From: CAZOWM01 sp964583615
Lineage (GTDB): Bacteria; Spirochaetota; B62-G9; DRHN01
Direction of reading: 5' to 3'
DNA length: 64,000 bases
Assembly (NCBI GenBank): GCA_964583615.1
Contig: CAZOWM010000004.1
Span: forward strand, 39,536-103,535
Shown: in pieces, positions 26,141 through 34,378 of the stretch
Numbering within the stretch: position 1 is the stretch's first letter
Layout: every line of letters begins with the position of its first letter
Translations under genes and position numbers: made by a program
The notes under the pieces: generated by a model
What the model saw: only the letters and a program-made list of their open reading frames with translations
What the model was told of the DNA's origin: nothing
Databases searched by the model: none

Positions 26141-27154
26141 CTACTCCACGATGTAGCACCAGCCGTGGGGATCGGGTCGTGTTCCAAGCTGTATCCCCTT
26201 GAGCTCGTCGTAGAGCTTTCTGCTGAATTCACCCGGCTTGCCGGTGCCGATGACCCAGCGTTTGTCCCTGTAGGATACGCTCAATATAGGGGTGATCACC
26301 GCCGCAGTACCCGTGCAGAACAGCTCCTCCGCTCCTTCAATCTCATCGTAGCGGATATCCCTCTCCTGAACGATGAGACCAAACTTCTCCTCTGCAACAG
26401 TGAGCGCGGCATTCCGCGTGATTCCCGCAAGGATCGACCCGCTGAGCCTGGGTGTTGAAAGCACACCCTTTTTGAGTATGAAAAAATTCGCGGAGCCGAC
26501 TTCTTCGACATACGTGGAGTTTTTTGCGTCGAGGTAAAGCACTTCATCGTATCCGTTTTTCTTCACGATGCTCTGCGGGCAGAGAGAGGTTGCATAATTG
26601 CCGACCGCTTTTATTCCGCCTGTGCCAAACTGCGGTGCCCTGTGATAATCATCGAGTATCTGGAGATGAATCCCGCTGAGTCCTGATTTGAAATACGGCC
26701 CTACGGGTGACATGAACACGACAAAGGTGTATTCTGTTGCAGGCTTAACGCCGAGCATCTCACCTGAACCGAAGAGGATCGGCCGGATGTAGAGATCTCC
26801 CTTTCCGAAGGGTGGTATGTAGTCCTCATTCTCAAGCACGAGATTTCTGATCGATTGTACAAAGAAATCTTCTTCCAACTCCGGCATGCAGAGCCTTCTG
26901 CACCCTTCATTGAGCCGCTTCGCATTATCGTAAGGCCGGAACATGGCGATTTTTTCACTTTCCGTTCTGTACACCTTCATCCCCTCGAAAATCCCCTGTC
27001 CGTAGTTCAAAATGACTGCTGACGGATAAATTGCGATCTTCGAGTAGTCGACGATTTTCCCCTCATTCCAGCGTCCGTCCCTGTGCTCCGTAACAAACAT
27101 CTTGCGCGCGGGGTTGATATCGAAACCCAGCCTGTCCCAATCAAGCTCTTTCAT
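26141..27154 (-). CDS. ilvE: Branched-chain amino acid aminotransferase
   Basis: A fold-type IV PLP aminotransferase of 337 residues that makes Leu, Ile and Val from their keto acids. The PLP Lys lies in GTGGIKAVGNYA, with YGQGIFEGMKVYR, VYLDA-type NSTYVEEVGSANFF and ELFCTGTAAVITPI also typical of the long (eukaryote/BCAT2-like) subgroup. The frame stays open upstream to 27328, but the ATG at 27154 with AGAGGTGG is the clear start. It is monocistronic; no other branched-chain gene except the unusual isopropylmalate-synthase-like gene is in the window. Confidence 0.93.
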   Translation of the reverse strand: MKELDWDRLGFDINPARKMFVTEHRDGRWNEGKIVDYSKIAIYPSAVILNYGQGIFEGMKVYRTESEKIAMFRPYDNAKRLNEGCRRLCMPELEEDFFVQSIRNLVLENEDYIPPFGKGDLYIRPILFGSGEMLGVKPATEYTFVVFMSPVGPYFKSGLSGIHLQILDDYHRAPQFGTGGIKAVGNYATSLCPQSIVKKNGYDEVLYLDAKNSTYVEEVGSANFFILKKGVLSTPRLSGSILAGITRNAALTVAEEKFGLIVQERDIRYDEIEGAEELFCTGTAAVITPILSVSYRDKRWVIGTGKPGEFSRKLYDELKGIQLGTRPDPHGWCYIVE

Positions 27155-27483
27155 GATCCACCTCTTCTGAGTGAAGTTTCTCCCCATGCAACGATGATAT
27201 AGGATATATGAAAAAATCATTTTTATCAATATTTCGCGTAAAAAAAACGATGAGTTCCTCAGGGAATTTGTGTGTTCTGCCAACTCGAGTTCCAAAAACT
27301 GCCGCTGAGTTTCGTTGAGATTTCTCAATTATAATATTTGACTTATATGAAGGTATGTGGTAAAAAAAAAGCTGTGTTGGTGTGGTTTTTTTCGTGTGAG
27401 CTGATTGCACTCACATGCTCGGGAACGTGTTTTCGAGTGTGATCAATTTTACGATATTCTAAATTTTCAAAGGAGGTTCACAT
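27155..27483. other. 329-base intergenic region between ilvE and the sodium symporter gene
   Basis: This is the longest gene-free stretch. It is A/T-rich, contains two possible -10 elements (TATAAT at 27330-27335; on the minus strand TATAAT at 27328-27333), a TTGACT at 27338-27343 without a good -10, an A9 and a T7 run, and an inverted repeat at 27395-27415. It must hold the divergent promoters of ilvE and the NSS gene. I found no tRNA and no riboswitch that I recognise. Confidence 0.6.
27395..27415. promoter_or_regulatory. Inverted repeat in the leader of the NSS symporter gene
   Basis: TGTGAG (27395-27400) and CTCACA (27410-27415) with a 9-base centre, followed by a second short pair CTCG...CGAG (about 27418-27437). 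The arms resemble a CRP half-site but the spacing is wrong for CRP. It may form a hairpin in the leader RNA or bind a regulator. Confidence 0.35.
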
Positions 27484-28986
27484 ATGGCAGAAATAGGAAG
27501 AGAAAGATGGACGAGCCGGTTTCACTTCATCTTTGCTGCAATTGGTTCTGCTATCGGCCTGGGAAATGTCTGGAGATTTCCCTATATGAGCTACAGCTAC
27601 GGTGGAGGAGCCTTTCTCGTCGCATGGATGATCGGCCTCATCATCATGGGTGTTCCCTGGCTCATGATGGAGTTTGGTATGGGCCGCTACTTTCAGAAGG
27701 GGGCGCCGGGGGTATTTGCCGGAATCAACAAAAAGCTGGAATGGGTCGGGTGGTGGCCCGTGTTTGTCGCATTCCTGATCGTGAGCTACTACTGCGTCAT
27801 AATGGCATGGGCTCTTCGCTACGCGGTCAGCTCGGTCACCCTCGCCTGGGGAGTTGGAGAAGCAGGAGCCGCAGGAGCGGGTGACTTCTTTTTTGGAACG
27901 GTGCTGAAGCTCTCGGAAGGCCCGGGAGTACTCGGCGCACCGGTCATCTCGATTGTCATTCCCCTCGCAGTTATCTGGATCATCATGTACATCATCATGT
28001 TCAAGGGTGCGGGACGAATCGGGAAAATTGCAGTGTGGACAGTGATCATTCCCTGGCTGCTGCTCGTTGTCCTGCTCATCAGAGGGCTCACACTTCCGGG
28101 TGCAGTCAAGGGGTTGAACTACTATCTGACGCCTGACTTTTCGATGCTCAAACAGGGGGAGGTGTGGTTTGCTGCCTTGAGCCAGATTGCCTTTACCCTG
28201 TCGGTCGGCATGGCGGGGATGTTTGCGTACGGGAGTTTTGTCGCGAAAAAAGCAGACATCACCAACAGCGCATTCATCACTTCCTTTTCGAACTGTGCGA
28301 CGAGCTTTTTTGCCGGGTTCGCTGTGTTCAGCATAGTGGGATTCATCATGTCTGCGCTCAACATCCCGGTCGGGGAGGTCAGTGCTTCAGGGCTCGGCCT
28401 TGCATTCGTGGGCTATCCTGTCGGCATTTCCATGATCCCGGTGGGCGCACCAATCGTCGGGGTGCTGTTCTTCCTCTGTCTGTTTTTCCTCGGGATCGAC
28501 TCTGCGTTCTTTCTCGCACACGGTGGTGTAATCGCACCGGTCTTCGACAAGTTCGGAATGAAGTTGAAGCGCGCGACCCTTCTCATCTGTATCCTCGGGT
28601 TCCTCGTGGGGCTTCTGTTCACAACGAGGGGAGGTCTGTACTGGCTCGACATCATTGACAGGGCAGTGAGCTTCTACGGTCTTCTGATAACCGGGGCACT
28701 CGCCTCCATATTTGTCGGCTGGGTATTTCCCGCCAAAAAGCTCAGAGAACATCTCAACAAGACTTCCGATTTCAGGGTCGGTGCGTGGTGGGACTGGATG
28801 ATCAAGATCGTCGTTCCCGCGGGTGCGATCTTTGTCGTCATATACGGCGGATTTATGAAGGACCTTCCTGCGAAGTACGGCGGATATCCGAAGTGGGCTG
28901 CAGCGTTCGTGTGGTTTACGCTCATCGCCACATTCATCCTGAGCTGGATATTCCAGGCGTTCAAGACCAGAGAAGCGAAAGAATAA
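27484..28986 (+). CDS. Neurotransmitter:sodium symporter (NSS) family amino-acid transporter
   Basis: A 500-residue integral membrane protein with about 12 membrane helices. The NSS hallmark GSAIGLGNVWRFPYMSYSYGGGAF (first helix, sodium and substrate site) is intact, with PWLMMEFGMGRYF in helix 2. It imports an amino acid with sodium. The start is preceded by a near-perfect AAAGGAGG. Directly behind it, 13 bases after the stop, is a 35-residue single-helix gene like MetS, the small subunit of the Corynebacterium MetPS methionine/alanine importer, which suggests but does not prove a similar substrate. Confidence 0.93.
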   Translation: MAEIGRERWTSRFHFIFAAIGSAIGLGNVWRFPYMSYSYGGGAFLVAWMIGLIIMGVPWLMMEFGMGRYFQKGAPGVFAGINKKLEWVGWWPVFVAFLIVSYYCVIMAWALRYAVSSVTLAWGVGEAGAAGAGDFFFGTVLKLSEGPGVLGAPVISIVIPLAVIWIIMYIIMFKGAGRIGKIAVWTVIIPWLLLVVLLIRGLTLPGAVKGLNYYLTPDFSMLKQGEVWFAALSQIAFTLSVGMAGMFAYGSFVAKKADITNSAFITSFSNCATSFFAGFAVFSIVGFIMSALNIPVGEVSASGLGLAFVGYPVGISMIPVGAPIVGVLFFLCLFFLGIDSAFFLAHGGVIAPVFDKFGMKLKRATLLICILGFLVGLLFTTRGGLYWLDIIDRAVSFYGLLITGALASIFVGWVFPAKKLREHLNKTSDFRVGAWWDWMIKIVVPAGAIFVVIYGGFMKDLPAKYGGYPKWAAAFVWFTLIATFILSWIFQAFKTREAKE

Positions 28987-28999
28987 GGAGGTAGGAAAA

Positions 29000-29107
29000 A
29001 TGAACGGTGGTGCAATCGTAACAATCATCGTCATGTGGGCAATATTCATCGGTGCCTTCATCTTCCTCTTCTCGAAACTCGGGAAGGGAGGAAAGTGGGA
29101 GGACTGA
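29000..29107 (+). CDS. MetS-like small subunit of the NSS transporter
   Basis: A 35-residue protein: a short polar N-terminus (MNGGAIVT), one membrane helix (IIVMWAIFIGAFIFLF) and a Lys/Gly/Trp-rich cytoplasmic tail (SKLGKGGKWED). It is preceded by GGAGG 7 bases from the ATG and sits 13 bases after the NSS gene, before the shared terminator. Small single-helix subunits with this composition accompany NSS transporters in many bacteria and are needed for transport in the Corynebacterium MetPS system. It is below normal gene-calling length and easily missed. Confidence 0.82.
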   Translation: MNGGAIVTIIVMWAIFIGAFIFLFSKLGKGGKWED

Positions 29108-29194
29108 GCAGTTCTTCCCTGATGCATCCTCATCCCACGTGAAGGGAGAAACACACAGCCGGGTTCCCGGCTTCCTTCACACTGTAAAAAAGGA

Positions 29195-29232
29195 GGAGGG
29201 GTTATCCCTAAGGGGATTCCCCTCCTTTTTTT
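29195..29232 (+). terminator. Intrinsic terminator after the NSS operon
   Basis: GGAGGGG (29195-29201) pairs with CCCCTCC (29219-29225) around a 17-base loop, followed by seven Ts. Flanking A/T pairs extend the stem with a small bulge. It closes the symporter-MetS transcript before the lexA promoter. Confidence 0.82.
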
Positions 29233-29275
29233 CATTTCCCCTCCTAAAAAAATAAAAAAAACCGTCCGATTCCTC

Positions 29276-29304
29276 TTGACTTTCGGTAAACTTTCGTATA
29301 TACT
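29276..29304 (+). promoter_or_regulatory. Consensus-like promoter of lexA
   Basis: TTGACT (29276-29281), exactly 17 bases, TATACT (29299-29304). One of the two long repeat copies described next fills the spacer, so a protein bound there would block RNA polymerase. Confidence 0.75.
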
Positions 29305-29332
29305 CTTTTTAGTAAACATTCGGTAAACTTTC
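29282..29332 (+). promoter_or_regulatory. Repeated TTCGGTAAACTTTC elements, candidate LexA operator
   Basis: The 14-mer TTCGGTAAACTTTC occurs twice, at 29282-29295 and 29319-29332 (37 bases apart), and a third GTAAAC lies at 29312-29317, 11 bases before the GTAAAC of the second copy. One copy is in the promoter spacer, the other downstream of the -10. LexA commonly represses its own gene, so this is the natural candidate operator. It is a direct, not palindromic, arrangement and differs from the LexA sites I know from E. coli, Bacillus and Leptospira. Confidence 0.5.
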
Positions 29333-29361
29333 CCTCTTTCAGGAGGTGGTGAGGAAATTTT

Positions 29362-29967
29362 ATGTATCTCACTGAAAAACAGAAGAGAATTTATCAGTTC
29401 ATCAGGGAGTATATCAACGCTCACGAGATTGCACCCTCCTACGACGAAATAAGAGCGCATTTCGAGTTCAAATCGCTCAGCACCGTGTTCGACCACATAC
29501 GGACCCTTGAAAAAAAAGGGTACATCTCACGCGGGGGGTCCAACCAGAAACGATCCCTTCAGCTCATCGACTTCGGAAAGAAAAGCGTTACAATCCCCCT
29601 TGTCGGAACGGTAGCTGCAGGAAAGCCTCTCGAAGTCTACGAAATACAGGAGCACATCAACGTTCCTGAAGAGATGCTCGCAAAAGGAGAGAACGTCGCG
29701 CTCAAAATACGGGGTGACTCCATGATCGAAAGCGGGATCTATGACGGGGACATCGTTGTCGTAAAGAGGCAAAACACTGCGGAAAACGGGCAGATCGTGG
29801 TTGCGCTGGTGGACGGTGAGGCAACGATCAAGCGTGTGTACTTTCACCGGGAAAGCATAGAGCTGCGGGCGAGCAACCCGTCGGTGGCGCCTCTCTTTGT
29901 CACGGAAAAGCAGGACTTTCAAATTTTCGGAATTCTCGTGGGTCTTTACAGGACATTCAATCTCTGA
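29362..29967 (+). CDS. lexA: LexA repressor
   Basis: A full-length 201-residue LexA. The N-terminal winged helix (QKRIYQFIREYINAHEIAPSYDEIRAHF) has the usual layout, the self-cleavage site is VAAGKP, and the catalytic dyad is the Ser of RGDSMIESGI and the Lys of EATIKRVYF. RecA-bound single-stranded DNA would trigger its cleavage and derepress its targets. A strong promoter and repeated candidate operator sites lie directly upstream, and the translesion cassette follows 176 bases downstream on the same strand. Confidence 0.96.
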   Translation: MYLTEKQKRIYQFIREYINAHEIAPSYDEIRAHFEFKSLSTVFDHIRTLEKKGYISRGGSNQKRSLQLIDFGKKSVTIPLVGTVAAGKPLEVYEIQEHINVPEEMLAKGENVALKIRGDSMIESGIYDGDIVVVKRQNTAENGQIVVALVDGEATIKRVYFHRESIELRASNPSVAPLFVTEKQDFQIFGILVGLYRTFNL

Positions 29968-30040
29968 GGGAGTTGTCCTCGAAAGATTTTCACACGGAAC
30001 TGCATTCCAGATGGAAGTGCCCCCTTTTCTCTTCCGCATC

Positions 30041-30085
30041 AGAGGGGAGGGCGTATGGAGCGTATTTCGCCGCGCCCTCCCCTTT
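30041..30085 (+). terminator. Strong GC hairpin between lexA and imuB (terminator or attenuator)
   Basis: GGGGAGGGCG (30044-30053) and CGCCCTCCCC (30073-30082) pair perfectly; flanking bases extend this to about 13 bp with one G-T pair, and the 19-base loop holds an inner GCG/CGC. Only TTTCC follows, so it is a weak classical terminator and could attenuate rather than stop read-through into imuB-dnaE2. Confidence 0.55.
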
Positions 30086-30143
30086 CCTGCCTCCTTGTGG
30101 AAAATGAGGGTGGTTTACATCCGAAACGCGCTGGAGAGCCCGC

Positions 30144-31298
30144 ATGGCACACCTGAAAAGGAGAATTGTCTGCATATGGATTCCGCACATCTTTTCAGAG
30201 GGAGAAGTGCGAAGAAACACAGCTCTGCGGGGCATTCCCCTGGTGATCGTTTCCGGAAGCCGTGCGCGGAGCGTGGTGATCGACTGCTCGAGGGTAATCG
30301 AAGGCTCTGGCGTGAAGAAGGGGGCGTTTCTGAAAGACATCGCGGCGCTCAGGGGAAAAGTACGGGCACTCCCTGCCGATTATGAATACATCGAAAAACT
30401 CCACAAGAATCTTCTCGAACATCTGAACCTCTACTCCCCCTTTGTCGAGGACACCGGGCCGGGCGAGTACTATCTCGATCTTACCGGCACGCGGAAACTG
30501 TTCGGAAGGGAAATCGACACCTGCGGAAAAATCATGCAGGAGCTGAAAAGCGCCTTCGGTTTCACCTCGCGCATGGGGATTGGGAGTACGCTGCTCGTCG
30601 CGAGGCTCGCCTCCCGAATCGCGGGTTTCGGAAGCGTGTACGACATCAGCCAGACAGCGGAACGGACGTTTCTCTCACCTCTCAGCGTGGAACTTCTCAC
30701 TGACCTCTCCCCCGAGGTGCGGGATGAGCTCCTGTACAGCTACAATATCCGTTCCCTCGGCGATCTCATGCTCTTTTCACGGGACGAGCTCACCTCCATG
30801 TTCGGAAAGGACGGAGCGCTCCTCTACGACTGCTCCCGCGGGTTTTCCCGCAATACGGTGGTGGGGGAAAAAACCGAAAAGGTTCTGAAAACGGAGCTTG
30901 TGGTGAGCTCCGACAGCAATGACGACGGCACCCTTACGCGCCACTTGTTCTCGATGATCCTCGAGCTCTGCACACTGATGAGAAGAGAGCGTCTCTTTCC
31001 CCGCACGTTCTGCCTGCGGGTGGTGTATCAGGACAACTACCGCGTAACCGCGGCGGGAAAACTGAAAACCCCCTCCTTTCTCGAAAAAACGCTCTACAAA
31101 GAGCTCGAGGCGCACATGAAAAAGGCCCTCAGGAGAAGGACCTGTGTGAAGAAGATCATTCTCTGTTTTTCGAATTTCATCACGTCTTCTCTTCAGCTGT
31201 CACTTTTCACCGACAGCGCCCCCACGGAGCGGCTTGCGGATGCATTCGACATGATACAGAACCGGTTCGGAAAAAAATATATCAGGTACGGCGCATGA
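30144..31298 (+). CDS. imuB: ImuB-like catalytically inactive Y-family polymerase homologue
   Basis: A 384-residue Y-family (DinB-like) protein. The thumb/HhH region (FTSRMGIGSTLLVARLASRIAGFGSV, LTDLSPEVRDELLYSYNIRSLGDLM) is well kept. All the acidic catalytic sites except one are lost: the first Asp of the palm motif is replaced (CIWIPHIF at residues 10-17) and SIDE is GPGE (about 106-109). A beta-clamp motif QLSLF is at about residue 351. Lost catalysis with a clamp motif is the hallmark of ImuB, the hub that ties DnaE2 to the sliding clamp. Its stop overlaps the dnaE2 start by 4 bases. It is shorter than typical ImuB, and no imuA gene is present. Confidence 0.82.
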   Translation: MAHLKRRIVCIWIPHIFSEGEVRRNTALRGIPLVIVSGSRARSVVIDCSRVIEGSGVKKGAFLKDIAALRGKVRALPADYEYIEKLHKNLLEHLNLYSPFVEDTGPGEYYLDLTGTRKLFGREIDTCGKIMQELKSAFGFTSRMGIGSTLLVARLASRIAGFGSVYDISQTAERTFLSPLSVELLTDLSPEVRDELLYSYNIRSLGDLMLFSRDELTSMFGKDGALLYDCSRGFSRNTVVGEKTEKVLKTELVVSSDSNDDGTLTRHLFSMILELCTLMRRERLFPRTFCLRVVYQDNYRVTAAGKLKTPSFLEKTLYKELEAHMKKALRRRTCVKKIILCFSNFITSSLQLSLFTDSAPTERLADAFDMIQNRFGKKYIRYGA

Positions 31299-34200
31299 AA
31301 AGGGAAAAACTCTCACCAAACGCAGCGGGCACACTGAAGTGGCAAACCAGACAAAACGGTGAAGCCGTGAAGGAATTTGTCTTTCTCGAAAATCACTCCG
31401 TGTACTCTCTCTGTGAAGGCACGATCTTCATCAGTGAGCTCGCCGCCCACGCAAAATCCCGCGGGGAGCGCTTCCTCTCCCTCTGCGACACGAACGGCTT
31501 TTACGGCATCGTGAACTTCATCCAGGCGTGTGACCGAGAAGGGCTTCTGCCTGTCATCGGCTCCCGCCTCCGTCACCGCTCATTCAACGGAATTCTCATC
31601 GCCCGTAACATGGAAGGCTACAGCCTGATATGCAGGCTTGTTTCCATGATCCACCTCGACAAAAACCCCGACATCGCCCGGGAGCTCGTACACACACATT
31701 CGGAAAACTGCTTCATCATCACTGCCGACCGCCGCCTCCTCTCCGGAGGGGGAAAAAACGTCTTTGCCGAGATCAACGTGAGAAAAAAAAACCATGCAGA
31801 GGACTACACCTATGCAAAACAGCACGGCATCCGGCCCGTGCTGATCTATCCGGTGTACTACCTGAAGAAAAAAGACCGGCACATCCACCTCCTTCTGCGC
31901 GCCATCGATCAAAACAAAAAGCTCTCAGCCCTCACACCCGAAGACGTTCAGGACGAACATGCGTTTTCAGCCGACCCGGAGAACATCCTTTCCGACTACT
32001 CCTGGATGGATGAGGCGCTGCACAACACCGTCTGGATCGCAGAGCGAAGTACGTTTCACTTCTCCATGGGAGACCCCATCCTTCCAAAGTACGGGAACAA
32101 CAGCTTCTCACGCCTCAAGGCTCTCTGCCTCAACAATCTGAAGAAACGCTACCAGAAGGTCACCCCTCAGGTTCTCGAACGGCTCGCCGGGGAGCTCAAG
32201 ATCATCCACGACAAACGGTTTGCAGACTACTTTCTCGTGGTCCACGATATCGTGAAGCAGTCGTCGTACACGTGCGGCCGCGGCTCTGCGGCTGCATCCA
32301 TCGTCTCCTACCTCCTCTTCATCACCCACGTCGACCCCATCAGGCACAACCTGTTCTTCGAGCGGTTTTTAAACGAAACTCGCCCCGATCCTCCTGACAT
32401 CGACGTCGATTTTCCCTGGGACACGCGGGATGAAATTCTCGACTACATCTTCAAAAAATATTCGACGGAAAACTCCGCGATGGTCTCAAACCACGTGACC
32501 TTTTCTGTCCGCTCCTGCGTGCGGGAGGTGGCAAAGGTCTACGGTGTCCCGGAGCCAGAGATACGCAGCATTACGAAAAACATCCGCTCCTACTACAGCA
32601 AAACCACCGACGACTTCGAAAACTACTCAGGCAACAAAAATCCCTCTCCCTCCATGCGAAAGGTGATTCGCGACGCAGTTGATATACACGGCAGGCCGCG
32701 GTACCTCTCTGTGCACTGCGGCGGCGTTGTGGTCACCCCGAGACCCGTCTCATCGTACATTCCGGTGGAACGGGCAGCAAAAGGGGTCATCCTCATTCAG
32801 CTCGAAAAGGACCAGGCTGAAGACTTCGGGTTCGTCAAGATCGACGTGCTCGGAAACAGGAGCCTCTCGGTCGTGCGTGACACGATCGAGCTCGTGAACC
32901 GGCACTACGGAAAAGCCCTCCGCTACGAGGCTCTCAACCCGCTCGAAGACAAGAAAACGGTACAGATGCTTGCAGAGGGGAACACTATCGGGGTGTTCTA
33001 CGTGGAGTCCCCGGCCATGCGGCAGCTGCAAAAAAAAACAAAACGCGGCGACTACGAGCACCTCGTGATTCACTCCTCGATCATCCGCCCTGCTGCAAAC
33101 ATGTACATCCGGGAGTACATCGAGCGGCTCCACGGAAAACCCTTCCGCCCTCTTCTTCCCGAAATGGGAGAGATCCTCAGGGAAACCTACGGAATCATGT
33201 GCTACCAGGAGGACATCATCAAGATCGCCATGAAGGTCGCGGATTTTCCTCTCGGCGAAGCCTGCGAGCTGCGAAAGGTCATCTCAAAAAAGCGAAATGA
33301 GCAGAGAAAGCTCCAGCTCAAGGAGAAACTGGTCCGAAACCTCGAAAAAAAAGGCGTGAGGGGAGAAATCATCGAACAAATCTGGCATATGATCGAGAGC
33401 TTCTCGGGGTACAGCTTCTGCAAGCCTCACAGCGCGAGCTATGCTCTTCTCTCATTCAAGTCCTGCTATCTCAAGGCCCACTTCCCCGCGGAGTTCATGG
33501 GTGCGGTGCTGAAAAACCGGGGAGGGTACTATTCTCCCCTCGCATACATCTCGGAAGCGCGGCGCCTCGGCCTCAGGGTTGTCAAACCGGACATAAACAC
33601 CAGCAGAAACGAGTATTTCGGCAAACAGGGCACCGTCTCCATCGGGTTCATGCAGATAAAAAACCTCTCAAAGGAAACCGTCGGCCGCCTTCTCGAAGAG
33701 CGCGACGCCCGCGGATGTTTCCGCGGCCTTCTCGATTTCATGGACCGCACAGGCGCAGGACCCGCGGACACCGTCCTGCTCATCAAGGCAGGGTGCTTCA
33801 GGAACATCGAGCCCTACAACCAGCCGCAGCTCCTGTACATGGCTCATGTGTATCACGGCCGGGAGGGGGAAAAATACGAAGACTGCCGCGACATTTTCCC
33901 CCACGAAGGCGTTCTCTGCCCTCCCTCTCTGAAGGACATTCCCTTCGACCAAAAGATGCAAAACGAAATCGAGCTCTACGGGTTCGTCGTGTCCATGCAG
34001 CCGATGAAGTACTGGAGAAAATACATCACCGACCCCGATGTTATCCAGGCACTCGAGCTCCCGGGCGCAGTCGGCAGAGAGGTGAAGGTTGCAGGCATTC
34101 TCATCACCGCGAAAACGGTTCCCACAAAAAACGACGAGCTCATGCAGTTCATCAGTTTCGAGGACGAGACCGCGATATTCGAAACGGTGTTCTTTCCCAA

Positions 34201-34336
34201 GGCATTCGAAACCCACGCCCTCAGTCTCGCCTATCAGGAGCCCTATGTGCTGCGCGGGAAGGTGACCGCCGAGTTCGGTGTGGCAAGCCTTGTCGTGGAT
34301 GAAGCAAAGCCTGTCACCAAGGCAGTGTCCGGGTAA
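31295..34336 (+). CDS. dnaE2: DnaE2-like error-prone DNA polymerase III alpha subunit
   Basis: A 1013-residue C-family polymerase. The catalytic DPPDIDVDFPWDTRDE is at about 365-378, followed by finger and HhH motifs (PHSASYALLSFKSCYLKAHFPAEFM near 715) and a C-terminal OB domain with VKVAGILI and QFISFEDETA. The N-terminal PHP domain is degraded: the first HxH pair reads ENHS, and DHG is DTN, so the metal site is unlikely to work. The length fits DnaE2 (about 1000-1080) and not replicative DnaE. With ImuB and LexA it forms an SOS mutagenesis cassette. Confidence 0.87.
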   Translation: MKREKLSPNAAGTLKWQTRQNGEAVKEFVFLENHSVYSLCEGTIFISELAAHAKSRGERFLSLCDTNGFYGIVNFIQACDREGLLPVIGSRLRHRSFNGILIARNMEGYSLICRLVSMIHLDKNPDIARELVHTHSENCFIITADRRLLSGGGKNVFAEINVRKKNHAEDYTYAKQHGIRPVLIYPVYYLKKKDRHIHLLLRAIDQNKKLSALTPEDVQDEHAFSADPENILSDYSWMDEALHNTVWIAERSTFHFSMGDPILPKYGNNSFSRLKALCLNNLKKRYQKVTPQVLERLAGELKIIHDKRFADYFLVVHDIVKQSSYTCGRGSAAASIVSYLLFITHVDPIRHNLFFERFLNETRPDPPDIDVDFPWDTRDEILDYIFKKYSTENSAMVSNHVTFSVRSCVREVAKVYGVPEPEIRSITKNIRSYYSKTTDDFENYSGNKNPSPSMRKVIRDAVDIHGRPRYLSVHCGGVVVTPRPVSSYIPVERAAKGVILIQLEKDQAEDFGFVKIDVLGNRSLSVVRDTIELVNRHYGKALRYEALNPLEDKKTVQMLAEGNTIGVFYVESPAMRQLQKKTKRGDYEHLVIHSSIIRPAANMYIREYIERLHGKPFRPLLPEMGEILRETYGIMCYQEDIIKIAMKVADFPLGEACELRKVISKKRNEQRKLQLKEKLVRNLEKKGVRGEIIEQIWHMIESFSGYSFCKPHSASYALLSFKSCYLKAHFPAEFMGAVLKNRGGYYSPLAYISEARRLGLRVVKPDINTSRNEYFGKQGTVSIGFMQIKNLSKETVGRLLEERDARGCFRGLLDFMDRTGAGPADTVLLIKAGCFRNIEPYNQPQLLYMAHVYHGREGEKYEDCRDIFPHEGVLCPPSLKDIPFDQKMQNEIELYGFVVSMQPMKYWRKYITDPDVIQALELPGAVGREVKVAGILITAKTVPTKNDELMQFISFEDETAIFETVFFPKAFETHALSLAYQEPYVLRGKVTAEFGVASLVVDEAKPVTKAVSG

Positions 34337-34378
34337 ATTCTTTTCCCCTTTCATGAGTACGCCGCATGAAGATTCACC

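Noticed and set aside
27395..27415. CRP binding site
   Set aside because: The half-sites TGTGA and TCACA are 11 bases apart instead of the 6 needed for CRP.
28387..29496. A 369-codon minus-strand frame over the NSS operon, its terminator and the start of lexA
   Set aside because: It runs through a terminator and a promoter and is antisense to two clear genes; no motif.
30144..31298. Active DNA polymerase IV (dinB)
   Set aside because: The catalytic Asp of the first palm motif and the Asp of SIDE are absent, and the gene overlaps a DnaE2-type gene, which fits ImuB instead.
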